From assembly GCA_963989245.1 (NCBI GenBank), contig OZ022353.1, positions 27,084,093-27,148,092 of the forward strand: 64,000 bases of DNA, in the 5' to 3' direction. The DNA is from Nansenia antarctica (Eukaryota > Chordata > Actinopteri > Argentiniformes > Microstomatidae). A program made the translations under genes and the position numbers. Shown piece after piece: positions 58,901-64,000 of the stretch (the stretch's first letter is position 1; every line of letters starts with the position of its first letter). The notes under the pieces are model-generated. The model saw only the letters and a list, made by a program, of their open reading frames with translations. It did not search any database and was not told the DNA's origin.

Positions 58901-59932
58901 ATCAAGGAGCTGAGAAGGGTACCCTTAGGGATTAAATTCCCAGTGATATATTTGTCTACGATACCTCATGTGCTGTGTAACCAAAACACAGCCAGACAAC
59001 AAGACTCAGCTGTGCAGCTCAGTGTTCTCATTGTCAAATTACATTAGCCTATCGGCTTCATCTCAATTGTTTTATTGGAAATGCATCTGTCCTATTTCTC
59101 AATGAACACTGTAGCTCCAGTTTCTGCCAGAGTTCTACTTCGAGAGTGTTGTTTGTATTGTAGATATACAACATTATAAACAATGACTTAACTTGATTAT
59201 CATTTCCCATTACAGACATTTGCAGCAGAACACATCTTACTAATTACTCTTATGAGTGCTCCTACTTTAGATAATCATACTTTTCGCTGAAGAGAAACAA
59301 TTTGGATAACTGAAATGTGTTTTCAACATGAATTCTCTCCAACGCAAAGCTGCAAGAAAAAAACAATAGCTATTTATTCTGACTTTGTAGTACACTGTTT
59401 TATATAAGAAATATCAGAGTGTTGTAGAGTACAGTACCTGTTCTTGTTTTGCAGTTTGGTTATTTCAGAGGTCTGCATTATTAATTCCTTCTCCAATTTG
59501 TTTGTTGATAACGAGTTCTCCAACAGCTGGATCTCAATTCGTGATGTCTGGTTCAACACCTACAGAGGATTAGAGTGAACCCGCTGAAAAATACACTGTA
59601 AAAAAAGTGTATATACAGTACAGTATGTGTTGGAGTATGATTTACATTCATGGAAACAAATCTCAAGGCAATGTGAAATGTATTTGCAGATTCCTATTCC
59701 GAATTTAAATATCTCATGCTGTTCATGTTTCCAGATGGTATCCTGAATGAGTCATTCATAATAACGTGATTATTACCTTCGCCTCGACGATGTTGAGCTT
59801 ACGGGTCTGTTCTGCTGTCTGTGTCAGGAGGTTGGTTCCTATCTCCAGCATGGTGGCTGTCTGGTTGTGGACCGCACGGGTTTGGATCTGCACTATCTCT
59901 GTCTTGATGTTCTCCTGGATGAAGTTTTCCAA
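35068..59932 (-). CDS. angpt1: Angiopoietin-1, exons 2-9 (partial gene; first coding exon outside the window)
   Basis: Secreted growth factor that binds the TIE2/TEK receptor on endothelium and stabilises vessels (family knowledge). Eight minus-strand exons with GT donors and AG acceptors join in frame: 59932-59777, 59559-59438, 42897-42665, 40489-40377, 40024-39923, 39536-39370, 37066-36936, 35228-35068 (lengths 156, 122, 233, 113, 102, 167, 131, 161). They give 394 codons plus stop. The first three exons encode a heptad-rich coiled coil; the last five encode the fibrinogen-like domain, with FRDCA, VFCDME, the calcium-site stretch DQDNDNCLCKC and WWFDACG. Possible N-glycosylation sites are NQT (twice), NNS, NIS and NMT. 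The C-terminus YSLRSTTMMIRPSDF favours ANGPT1 over ANGPT2, but some coiled-coil residues look ANGPT2-like and DNCLCKC resembles ANGPT4, so the paralogue is not certain. The roughly 100-residue signal-peptide exon was not found up to base 64000. Introns carry many transposable elements. Confidence 0.88.
36538..36566. repeat. (GT)n microsatellite
   Basis: A short GT tract in angpt1 intron 8. Confidence 0.9.
36745..36906 (-). mobile_element. tRNA-derived SINE in angpt1 intron 8
   Basis: The minus-strand head GGCGGCCGTGGCGCAAGAGG is followed by the B box GGTTCGAGCCCC and TCGAAGTGTCCTTGGGCAAG. It is the same family as 19192-19453. The 3' tail is missing. The element begins 29 bp after the exon 8 donor, in the same orientation as the gene. 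Confidence 0.8.
36936..37066 (-). CDS. angpt1: angpt1 exon 8 (calcium-binding part of fibrinogen-like domain)
   Basis: This 131-bp exon starts with the last base of the split arginine codon, then LFLRGYSGTAGDQSSL. It contains FSTRDQDNDNCLCKC, with the acidic calcium-site residues and paired cysteines, and ends LMLTG plus one base. The donor is ggggg|gtaag. A SINE begins 29 bp into the following intron. Confidence 0.92.
37205..39235 (-). mobile_element. 5'-truncated L2-clade LINE in angpt1 intron 7
   Basis: It occupies nearly the whole 2.3-kb intron, in gene orientation. The 3' end reads TCTGCTAAATGCCAAAAATG and then GTAAATGTAAATG repeats, an L2-group terminus. The 5' end is cut just before the reverse transcriptase. 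The first 330 bp from the 3' end are nearly identical to 63667-64000. Confidence 0.9.
37547..39127 (-). pseudogene. L2 LINE reverse transcriptase, 5'-truncated with one stop
   Basis: From 39127 the frame reads FSHLSPDEILTLITSKRATT, TCPLDPIPSPLL, VLILLDLSAAFDTVNHQ (motif A) and STGVPQGSVLGPLLFSLY (motif B). A TAA at 38407-38405 falls immediately before HSYADDTQLFLSFPPSD (catalytic YADD). The frame continues in phase to LDYCNVLLAGLP, LHWLPIAARIRFKILVL and the natural stop at 37547. The position of the stop suggests a TAC to TAA change of the usual tyrosine. The endonuclease half is absent. Apart from the one stop the 526 remaining codons are open, so the copy is young. Confidence 0.88.
39370..39536 (-). 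CDS. angpt1: angpt1 exon 7 (fibrinogen-like domain)
   Basis: This 167-bp exon starts GFGEPMGEHWLGNELVYR and ends KQQY plus two bases of an arginine codon. It contains the family motifs GEHWLGNE and LRVELRDWEGN. The acceptor is ctgcag|GGT and the donor TACAG|gtaccg. Confidence 0.92.
39923..40024 (-). CDS. angpt1: angpt1 exon 6 (fibrinogen-like domain)
   Basis: This 102-bp exon is exactly 34 codons, in phase 0 at both ends. It encodes VFCDMETSGGGWTVVQRR and on to FQRLWKEYKM. The acceptor is ctccag|GTG and the donor ATG|gtgagt. GGGWTVVQRR is the hallmark of fibrinogen-like domains. Confidence 0.92.
40377..40489 (-). CDS. angpt1: angpt1 exon 5 (start of fibrinogen-like domain)
   Basis: This 113-bp exon encodes TSLRDQRFRDCAVAYKAG and on to NMTEPTQ. 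FRDC..AYKAG is the start of the fibrinogen-like domain. The donor is CAG|gtagat. The acceptor gtgcag lies immediately downstream of a (TG)n microsatellite that takes the place of the usual pyrimidine tract. Because 113 is not a multiple of three, skipping this exon would shift the frame. Confidence 0.88.
40499..40552. repeat. (TG)n tract at the angpt1 exon 5 splice acceptor
   Basis: On the minus strand about 54 bp of (TG)n end only about 10 bases before the exon 5 acceptor AG. They replace the normal pyrimidine tract. Confidence 0.93.
40560..41660. other. Intronic, no feature except CT-rich patch
   Basis: Part of angpt1 intron 4. A pyrimidine-rich patch lies at about 41500-41590. No gene or named repeat was seen. 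Confidence 0.5.
41669..42626 (+). mobile_element. Dispersed 0.9-kb repeat, copy 3
   Basis: It starts TTAAACCTGTTCTTATCC and ends CCGATAAGAACTTC, giving short inverted ends. It is collinear with 31095-31850 and inverted relative to 14366-15300. It ends 39 bp before angpt1 exon 4's boundary at 42665, inside intron 4. No transposase is visible. Confidence 0.75.
42665..42897 (-). CDS. angpt1: angpt1 exon 4 (end of coiled coil and linker)
   Basis: This 233-bp exon starts RLENKVQVLE and ends SSRT plus one base. It contains LQVLVRTQTAAIEDLE and NNSALQRQQQQLMESV, the conserved end of the angiopoietin coiled coil. The acceptor follows a strong pyrimidine tract (ctctctctcccag); the donor is ACAG|gtacca. 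It is separated from exon 3 by a 16.5-kb intron full of transposons. Confidence 0.9.
43030..43225 (-). mobile_element. tRNA-derived SINE (third family)
   Basis: The minus strand reads TTGTGGTTAGAGTGTCTGCC, then GGGAGGTCGTGAGTTCGATC (B-box region), then TCATACCAAAGAC. The tRNA-like head is clear but the body differs from the other SINEs here. It lies in angpt1 intron 3. Confidence 0.65.
43319..43576 (+). repeat. Long terminal inverted repeat, left arm
   Basis: About 255 bp, nearly identical to the reverse complement of 52170-52430. It is rich in GATC/TGATC motifs and carries two internal GTAGTTCAAA copies. Confidence 0.85.
43675..43917 (-). pseudogene. HARBI1-like (PIF/Harbinger) transposase fragment
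   Basis: The frame contains YTTEELNDRFRFGLDDINYI followed by ADLVRPQLQCRTLRS, the N-terminal helical region of Harbinger nucleases (EL..RFRF...I..I.DLV...L...T.R). It ends after 80 codons and none of the DDE catalytic region is present, so the gene has suffered an internal deletion. In the family this protein is the DDE nuclease and needs the Myb-like partner for nuclear import and DNA binding. Confidence 0.65.
44291..48204 (-). mobile_element. R2/Hero-like non-LTR retrotransposon, full-length copy
   Basis: A 3.9-kb element with a single long ORF (47920-44543), a 284-bp 5' UTR and a 252-bp 3' UTR. N-terminal zinc finger, central reverse transcriptase, C-terminal CCHC and a PD-(D/E)XK restriction-like endonuclease define the early-branching R2/NeSL/Hero group. 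Its 5' end directly abuts the 3' end of a second, truncated copy at 48205. Confidence 0.88.
44543..47920 (-). pseudogene. R2/Hero-like polyprotein: zinc finger, reverse transcriptase, restriction-like endonuclease (two stops)
   Basis: A 1125-codon frame in a single phase, interrupted only by TAA at 46144-46142 and TAA at 45379-45377. Residues 25-47 form a zinc finger with C25, C27, H41 and C47. The reverse transcriptase covers about 330-650, with TASAPGPNGVPYRLYK, LHVVFLDLANAFGSVPHEIL (motif A), GIMAGCTISPLAFTMAMELI (motif B) and RAYMDDMTT (catalytic YMDD near 567-570). Near the C-terminus a CX2CX7HX4C motif (CLQCAAPATLKHILVGC, about 902-918) precedes the endonuclease motif RPDLVLW...VFIVELTVPWEE (PD near 1014, E near 1030). 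In this group the protein nicks target DNA and primes reverse transcription there. The second stop fits a CAA to TAA change. Confidence 0.87.
48205..49018 (-). mobile_element. R2/Hero-like retrotransposon, 5'-truncated copy in head-to-tail tandem
   Basis: These 814 bp align without gaps to 44291-45104, with about five mismatches seen. It contains the endonuclease end of the ORF (48981-48457) and the 3' UTR. It stops abruptly at 49018, where Myb-like gene sequence resumes. The ORF segment is open and includes RPDLVLW and VELTVPWEE. Confidence 0.9.
49860..50027 (-). repeat. Right end of the Harbinger-like transposon
   Basis: The last bases GATTAAAAGTTTTGAACTAC are the reverse complement of the left end. 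Further inside similarity to the left arm is weaker, retaining AAATCTGATCGGATCTGATT. Confidence 0.7.
50030..52169. other. Intronic, no named feature
   Basis: AT-rich sequence in angpt1 intron 3. Frames at 51207-51608 and 52014-51721 have no recognisable motifs. Confidence 0.4.
52170..52430 (-). repeat. Third Harbinger-like terminal repeat, inverted copy of 43319-43576
   Basis: The reverse complement matches the left arm over its whole length with few differences, ending GTTTTGAACTACTGGGCC. It is much closer to the left arm than the end at 50027 is. Confidence 0.85.
52480..52770 (+). mobile_element. Non-LTR retrotransposon 3' end (relic)
   Basis: It ends ACTCTGCAATGACAATAAAG followed by ATGAATTTAAACCTAATC, a tail like that at 58090-58135. 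No coding part remains. Confidence 0.5.
52968..53103. repeat. 14-bp tandem repeat
   Basis: About nine copies of CATCTACTGATTCA, some with an extra AC. Confidence 0.93.
53458..55741 (-). pseudogene. L2 LINE endonuclease-reverse transcriptase, multiply frameshifted
   Basis: Segment 55741-55031 encodes the endonuclease end (HTLDLVITNSAP, VYDLGVSDHKTIS) and the linker (APWYTCELRKTKTAGRVLER). Segment 54913-54713 has MKPSTCALDPFPSN. Segment 54525-53878 has LLILLDLTAAFDTMDHNN (motif A), CGVPQGSVLGPTLFTLYM (motif B) and FHCYADDTQLYLRV (catalytic YADD). Segment 53724-53458 has ILNSLHWLPVSLRIEFKVSL. Frameshifts separate these. The N-terminal half of the endonuclease is missing. Confidence 0.85.
55474..55848. 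repeat. 107-bp inverted repeat within the LINE
   Basis: Arms 55474-55580 and 55742-55848 are reverse complements with one mismatch seen, around a 161-bp spacer. Both encode the LINE endonuclease stretch VYDLGVSDHKTIS. Confidence 0.9.
55937..55976. repeat. (TA)n microsatellite
   Basis: About 40 bp of TA, next to the inverted LINE end. Confidence 0.95.
56170..57300 (+). pseudogene. LINE reverse transcriptase relic, L2-like
   Basis: Fragments on the plus strand: ESVLIRVTNDLLL and IMILLDLSAAFDTID (56190-56285), then LKSLHWFPVSYRIHLN near 56860, and a C-terminal LWN-like region with KTHLFNRPSY near 57245-57270. The part between is missing or scrambled. Near 57040-57200 the C-terminal coding part is tandemly repeated (unit containing CCTTCTGGTCTGCTGGACCT). 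Confidence 0.65.
57481..58135 (+). pseudogene. Second LINE 3' fragment (non-L2)
   Basis: An open stretch at 57490-57858 ends LPRLSWVRLNRLRTGVGR, a motif that precedes the C-terminal zinc knuckle in some jockey- or RTE-like LINE proteins. The knuckle itself is absent. A 3' tail follows with CTCTGCCAATGACAATTAAA and ATCTGATCTGA repeats at 58090-58135. Clade assignment is uncertain. Confidence 0.5.
58136..59437. other. Intronic, nothing recognised
   Basis: Part of angpt1 intron 3 leading up to exon 3. No coding or repeat signature that I can name. Confidence 0.5.
59438..59559 (-). CDS. angpt1: angpt1 exon 3 (coiled coil)
   Basis: This 122-bp exon encodes VLNQTSRIEIQLLENSLST and continues to KLQNKN, ending with two bases of a split serine codon. 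The acceptor is tctgtag|GTG and the donor AACAG|gtactg. The residues SRIEIQLLENSLST match ANGPT1, while the following TNKLEK...QTSEI stretch resembles ANGPT2. Confidence 0.9.
59777..59932 (-). CDS. angpt1: angpt1 exon 2 (coiled coil)
   Basis: This 156-bp exon encodes 52 residues, from LENFIQENIK to KLNIVEAK. The acceptor is ctgcag and the donor is AAG|gtaata. It contains HNQTATMLEIGTNLL and TAEQTRKL, a signature shared by all angiopoietins at this point of the coiled coil. Both ends are in phase 0. Confidence 0.9.
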
Positions 59933-60026
59933 CTGCAGGGACAAAGAAAACATAAAAATACCAAAGACATTTCATGAGCTTTAGAAGTCTCATCTAGACA
60001 TTCTCGTTTCAGTCACCATCTTTTAG

Positions 60027-60130
60027 TTGGCCTGTTGCGATGGGCAGGGTTCGACTAGTTGGCCTGTTGCAATGGGAAGTGTTTGACTAGTTGGCCTATT
60101 GCGATGGGCAGGGTTCGACTAGTTGGCCTG
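60027..60130. repeat. 32-bp tandem repeat, about three copies
   Basis: The unit begins TTGGCCTGTTGCGATGGGCA. Copies start at 60027, 60059 and 60091. Confidence 0.92.
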
Positions 60131-60149
60131 CTTTTGAATTAGCAAGCAT

Positions 60150-60790
60150 GGCTTTAGCAATAAAAGGTGAGCTCTCCTGTGTTGGATGCCAACTTTGCAG
60201 AGAAAGGTAGAGCGAGAGGTGTGAGAGTCAGAGGGGGAGGAGGAGGCCGAGCAAAAGCAAGTGGACAACCAAGACTACGACCTAGGAGAACAATTGCCTC
60301 TGATGAGATTTGTCACTTTGGTTGACCATGTTGATGAAATGGGTTTCAACCTTGCAGAAAGGACAGCAATGGGGAAGGAGCGTCATCAGCCAGCCTGACA
60401 TTGTTGAGGTTCCTGACCACCACAGCTATAAATCACCAAGACGTCCTCCATCACCATTCGACCCTTGGCCAATAGTGCCCATCTCATCACTTTTCTGGAC
60501 ACACGACACAATATCCTCACCCTAGCCAAGCAGATGGATAGCCCAGAGCAGCCCAGGTACGTTGTCATCTGGGACAACGTACGTTTCCACCAGGCTGCTC
60601 TGATCTACAACTGGTTCATCGACCACCTACGTTTTTCCATTCTTCACCAGCCACCATATTCTCTATTTCTCAACCCTATTGGGGAATTGTTTTCAGCTTG
60701 GCGTTGGACGGTATATGAACGCAGGCCCCATAGGTACATACCCCTCCTACAAGCAATGGAGGAAGCATGTGACTCTGATATCCAATTTCT
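60150..60790 (+). pseudogene. IS630/Tc1-superfamily transposase relic
   Basis: The 3' part reads NSAHLITFLDTRHNILTLAK, RYVVIWDNVRFHQAALIYNW (DDE motif with WDN..FH), LHQPPYSLFLNPIGELFSAW (PPYS..LNPIE-like, with the usual final Glu shifted to Gly) and RRPHRYIPLLQAMEEAC. The 5' part has a basic Arg-Gly-rich segment and RRTIASDEI, typical of the N-terminus, but frames are broken and the middle is largely deleted. It lies in angpt1 intron 1. Confidence 0.72.
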
Positions 60791-61093
60791 CTCCTCTTTT
60801 TTTTTTTATTTCTCTGGAGAGCAGGAAACACATGATTATTACACGGGAACACGCTCTTATGAGTGTCTCCCCTTGACCTCAGGTAACTCCTCTGTTCGTA
60901 GCGGTCACAGAACTGTGCGTCTTCTTTTCTTTTGCAATGTAATATCCCCCTACCTCTGCATTTATTGAGCTCTAAAGCCTCTCTCTTCCTGACTTAACCT
61001 CAGCTTTCTGCACCCCCCCCCCCCCCTACACACTGTTATTGCTTCTGCTGAGGCTTGATCAATACTTCATAAAACTGCCTTCATTAGCAGTTG

Positions 61094-61167
61094 GTACACA
61101 CACACACACACACAGGTACACACGCACACACACACACACACACACACTTAAACACACGCACACACTT

Positions 61168-61201
<34 letters not shown>
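61094..61201. repeat. (CA)n compound microsatellite
   Basis: CA tracts interrupted by GGTACACACG and TTAAACACACG. Confidence 0.95.
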
Positions 61202-61203
<2 letters not shown>

Positions 61204-61788
61204 ATCTAACCCTGACCCTAATCCTGCTGAATATAGCTGCTGAAGCAAATCAGGGCTGGATTTGTCATGCCAGGCGATACTTTCCCGATGCTTGTCCAGG
61301 GAGAACATGTGATGAGCTTGTGATGTTGATGAGGTCCTGTGGCCAGACAGAAACGAAAGGTGCGATGTAGCCTAATAATTAAAAAAAAAGGCGTATTTAA
61401 TTGTTTCTATTGTTTGTTCTGTATGAAGAACATTTTAAAAAAAAAACATTCTATTCTTGTATTTGTGTGTTTTATGTATGAGTATGGAAACATAACAGTT
61501 TATAACAGGCTACTGTACGTAGTGTAGGTGTAGTGTAATGTAGTGTAACACTGAAAATGCAAAAGCCCTCCTGATAATCTTATCATAGTAGTGTTTTCCA
61601 CTGATCATAGTATTTTCCATTGAGCAGTGTTCAACTGGTTCTTAGAAGTGTCTATTAATTTGATGGTGTGTGTGTGTGTTATTTGACAACAAAATGTCCT
61701 TTTAAGAAAACAAGAGATTTGTGAAGTTTTGGGTTTTGTGTGTGAATTTTGGGATTTGTGTTTAGAGTTAAGAGAAAATGTGCCATGC
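61202..61788. other. Intronic, nothing recognised
   Basis: No gene or named repeat was seen in angpt1 intron 1 here. Confidence 0.45.
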
Positions 61789-62225
61789 TTGAGACTGTGT
61801 ACTGCATCCTGTGTAGTGACCAGGCTGTGTACTGTATCCTGTGTAGTGACCAGGCTGTGTACTGCATCCTGTGTAGTGACCAGGCTGTGTACTGTATCCT
61901 GTGTAGTGACCAGGCTGTGTACTGCATCCTGTGTAGTGACCATTGAGACTGTGTACCGCATCCTGTGTAGTGACCAGGCTGTGTACTGCATCCTGTGTAG
62001 TGACCAGACTGTGTACTGCATCCTGTGTAGTGACCAGGCTGTGTACTGTATCCTGTGTAGTGACCAGGCTGTGTACTGTATCCTGTGTAGTGACCAGGCT
62101 GTGTACTGTATCCTGTGTAGTGACCATTGAGACTGTGTACTGCATCCTGTGTAGTGACCAGGCTGTGTACTGTATCCTGTGTAGTGACCATTGAGACTGT
62201 GTACTGCATCCTGTGTAGTGACCAG
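61789..62225. repeat. 30-bp minisatellite, about 14 copies
   Basis: The unit contains CTGTGTACTGCATCCTGTGT plus AGTGACCAGG. Some copies carry a 35-bp variant with CATTGAGA in place of CAGG. All six frames stay fairly open because the unit is a multiple of three and largely stop-free, giving spurious long frames (for example 62537-61605). Confidence 0.95.
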
Positions 62226-63660
62226 GCTCTTTGGGAAACAGAATGGTGCCAGCCAAGGTGCAGTGACATCACATGACCTCTGCCCCATACGTCCTTCTGA
62301 ACCCTCACTCAGCACAAATAAACACTTTCCCCACAATATCAGGACAAACTGAGAAATACAGGGAGCAGATACATTTATCACAACCCCAACAAACAGAAAA
62401 TCTCCCTGGGGAATACAACTAATAGGGTTGGTAGAACTTAAGGGAGAGAGAGAGAAGAGAGAGAAGTGAGTGAGAATGAAATAGCGAAATAGTGTTATTA
62501 CAGTAACAGGCATCGGTGTACCCATGATTCTGTCCAATAACGAACAGAGGAAGTAATGTGAATATGGCTAATTTTCCTTGTTCTGCTTCCCCGGACTCGA
62601 TAACAACATTTACAAAACACCAGGAATTCCACCTGGCGCGGTACGTGGCAGAGACCGGAGGTTTAGTGGGGGGAATTAATTGACATAAACAAGACACACA
62701 AAGGTCAGGTTTTTTTTCTTCTTGTTGATTCCCCAAAGACACAGTGTGCTTTGACTGCTTAATTGACCCTTGCTTCCTGCCTTTGGATTAAAATTACACA
62801 AGACGTGCCCATAATACGAGCTTGGGAACACAGATCCACTTTCTAACAGTCTGTTTGGCTGCTGTTAACTTAAACCAGATGTTGGGTTCTTTCTGATTTT
62901 AGTGCGTCAGAGTGACTGCGCGACCAAATGGCCCTAATAAAATGGCTGGATTAAAGGGAAGTGGCATAATTAACTGAACAAGTGCACTTTGGAGTGCATC
63001 TGGAATGGGATCTATATTGGAGTTAAGGTACAATGGATTGATGGAGGCCGCGATGTTATTGATGAGAAGTTACTGTAACTGAACAGCATAAGGCAACTCA
63101 ACACAATGACCTAGAGCCTCAACATCAGGGCATGCTTGCCTTATCCATACTATTAAGATGAAGGGTAACATTTATAATGGCTATGTTATGTAGGACGTTA
63201 CATACTGTATACCAATCATATCTTCATGTCATATAGTAGGAGCTAGCCAGAATCAGTGATTGCTAGAAAGTTATTTAACGTGAAGCTGATAACAATGAGG
63301 CTTGAATTCATGATATGTTTATTCAAATTAAAAGGACAATCCCCTAAACTGAGTACATGAGGTGATTGAAACATAGCTCTACAGCAAACATCAGATGGGT
63401 AAGAGTAACAGAGACTAAACAACATGCAGACGTCTTCTCTGGTCCCTTGGCCAGTCGCTCACATTTCTTCATAGTTATCCCACGCAAATACTGTATAGTA
63501 TCTCCAGAGTTGCATCTAGGTTTGAGCCTTGAGTCAGCCACTCCTCTCAACTTAACTAAACAACGACCCAGTCCAGACACAACCTCTAGCCTCTAATCCC
63601 TATCTCGAGACACTTGAGGATCTGAAAGGATCACTGAAAGAATCTGTAACGGTAGAAGAA
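62226..63660. other. Intronic, nothing recognised
   Basis: No coding exon was found. In particular I searched for the angpt1 signal-peptide exon on the minus strand and did not see one. Confidence 0.5.
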
Positions 63661-63666
63661 AGATTA

Positions 63667-64000
63667 AATTTTTACATTTTGGGCATTTAGCAGACGCCTT
63701 GTTCCAAAGCGACTTACAATCAATACATTTGAATACTAAGCATGTGAATCAGCAATCCACCATTCGTTGCAGGAAGAGTAATCTAGCTCGGGCCCGGGGC
63801 CATTGATAGAAGGAAAAACCTTCTCGCTATCACCTTCTTCTAAAATATATATATATATTATTTTTTTTTACTGGAGAAACTGAGAAACAGTACAAGGGGG
63901 GCAATAGAAGTTCTTAGGGACACAGTAGAGGGGAAAGCGGGTGTCTTTAGGAGACGTAGTGGTGAGGGTCAGAAGATGTCTCAGGAGGAGCAGTTAAGAT
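63667..64000 (-). mobile_element. L2-clade LINE 3' end, continues past the window
   Basis: Nearly identical to 37218-37560 in the same orientation, including AGCGACTTACAATCAATACA and the C-terminal coding end. The copy enters from outside the right edge. A TA-rich tract at 63845-63858 replaces the T-rich tract of the other copy. Confidence 0.88.

Noticed and set aside
61605..62537. A 310-codon minus-strand frame and overlapping plus-strand frames
   Set aside because: They are produced by a 30-bp tandem array with few stops. Unrelated unique sequence at the ends has no family signature.

Overview
The window looks like teleost fish nuclear DNA. It holds one recognisable host gene with vertebrate exon-intron structure, embedded in a dense mix of fish-type transposable elements: L2-clade, L1-clade and R2/Hero-like LINEs, tRNA-derived SINEs, and hAT, PIF/Harbinger, Tc1 and IS630-like DNA elements. 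Long CA, TA and TC microsatellites are common. I could not identify the species from sequence alone.

Host gene: an angiopoietin, best match angiopoietin-1 (angpt1), lies on the minus strand. Eight coding exons can be placed to the base: 59932-59777, 59559-59438, 42897-42665, 40489-40377, 40024-39923, 39536-39370, 37066-36936 and 35228-35068. Together they give 1185 bp, 394 codons plus a stop, with consistent splice phases. They cover the C-terminal part of the coiled-coil region and the whole fibrinogen-like domain. The signal-peptide exon is not in the window and probably lies beyond base 64000. The gene's 3' UTR probably runs to about 32950. The introns are loaded with repeats.

Layout: 1-3.7 kb is mostly non-coding with a SINE and microsatellites. 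At 3.74-5.54 kb is a non-autonomous hAT element with a perfect 8-bp target duplication and an internal 30-bp minisatellite. At 6.3-12.1 kb is a minus-strand L1-clade LINE with intact ORF1 and broken ORF2. Between 12 and 21 kb are a 37-bp-arm hairpin, one copy of a roughly 0.9-kb repeat family, and a 783-bp hAT element sitting inside a 21-bp minisatellite. At 21.7-28.7 kb is a hAT remnant (BED-like zinc finger ORF) that encloses a nearly intact L2-clade LINE, whose ORF1 has an SGNH esterase and whose 985-codon ORF2 is uninterrupted. From 28.7 to 35 kb there are microsatellites, a second copy of the 0.9-kb repeat and the end of angpt1. From 35 kb to the end lies angpt1 with its intronic repeats.

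The most striking structure is in the 16.5-kb angpt1 intron, at 43.3-52.4 kb. A PIF/Harbinger transposon has its Myb/SANT-like gene interrupted by two head-to-tail copies of an R2/Hero-like retrotransposon with a restriction-like endonuclease. The downstream copy is full length and the upstream copy is 5'-truncated, with a 2-bp target duplication. This is the arrangement expected from template jumping during target-primed reverse transcription. No CRISPR, operon or prokaryotic feature is present.
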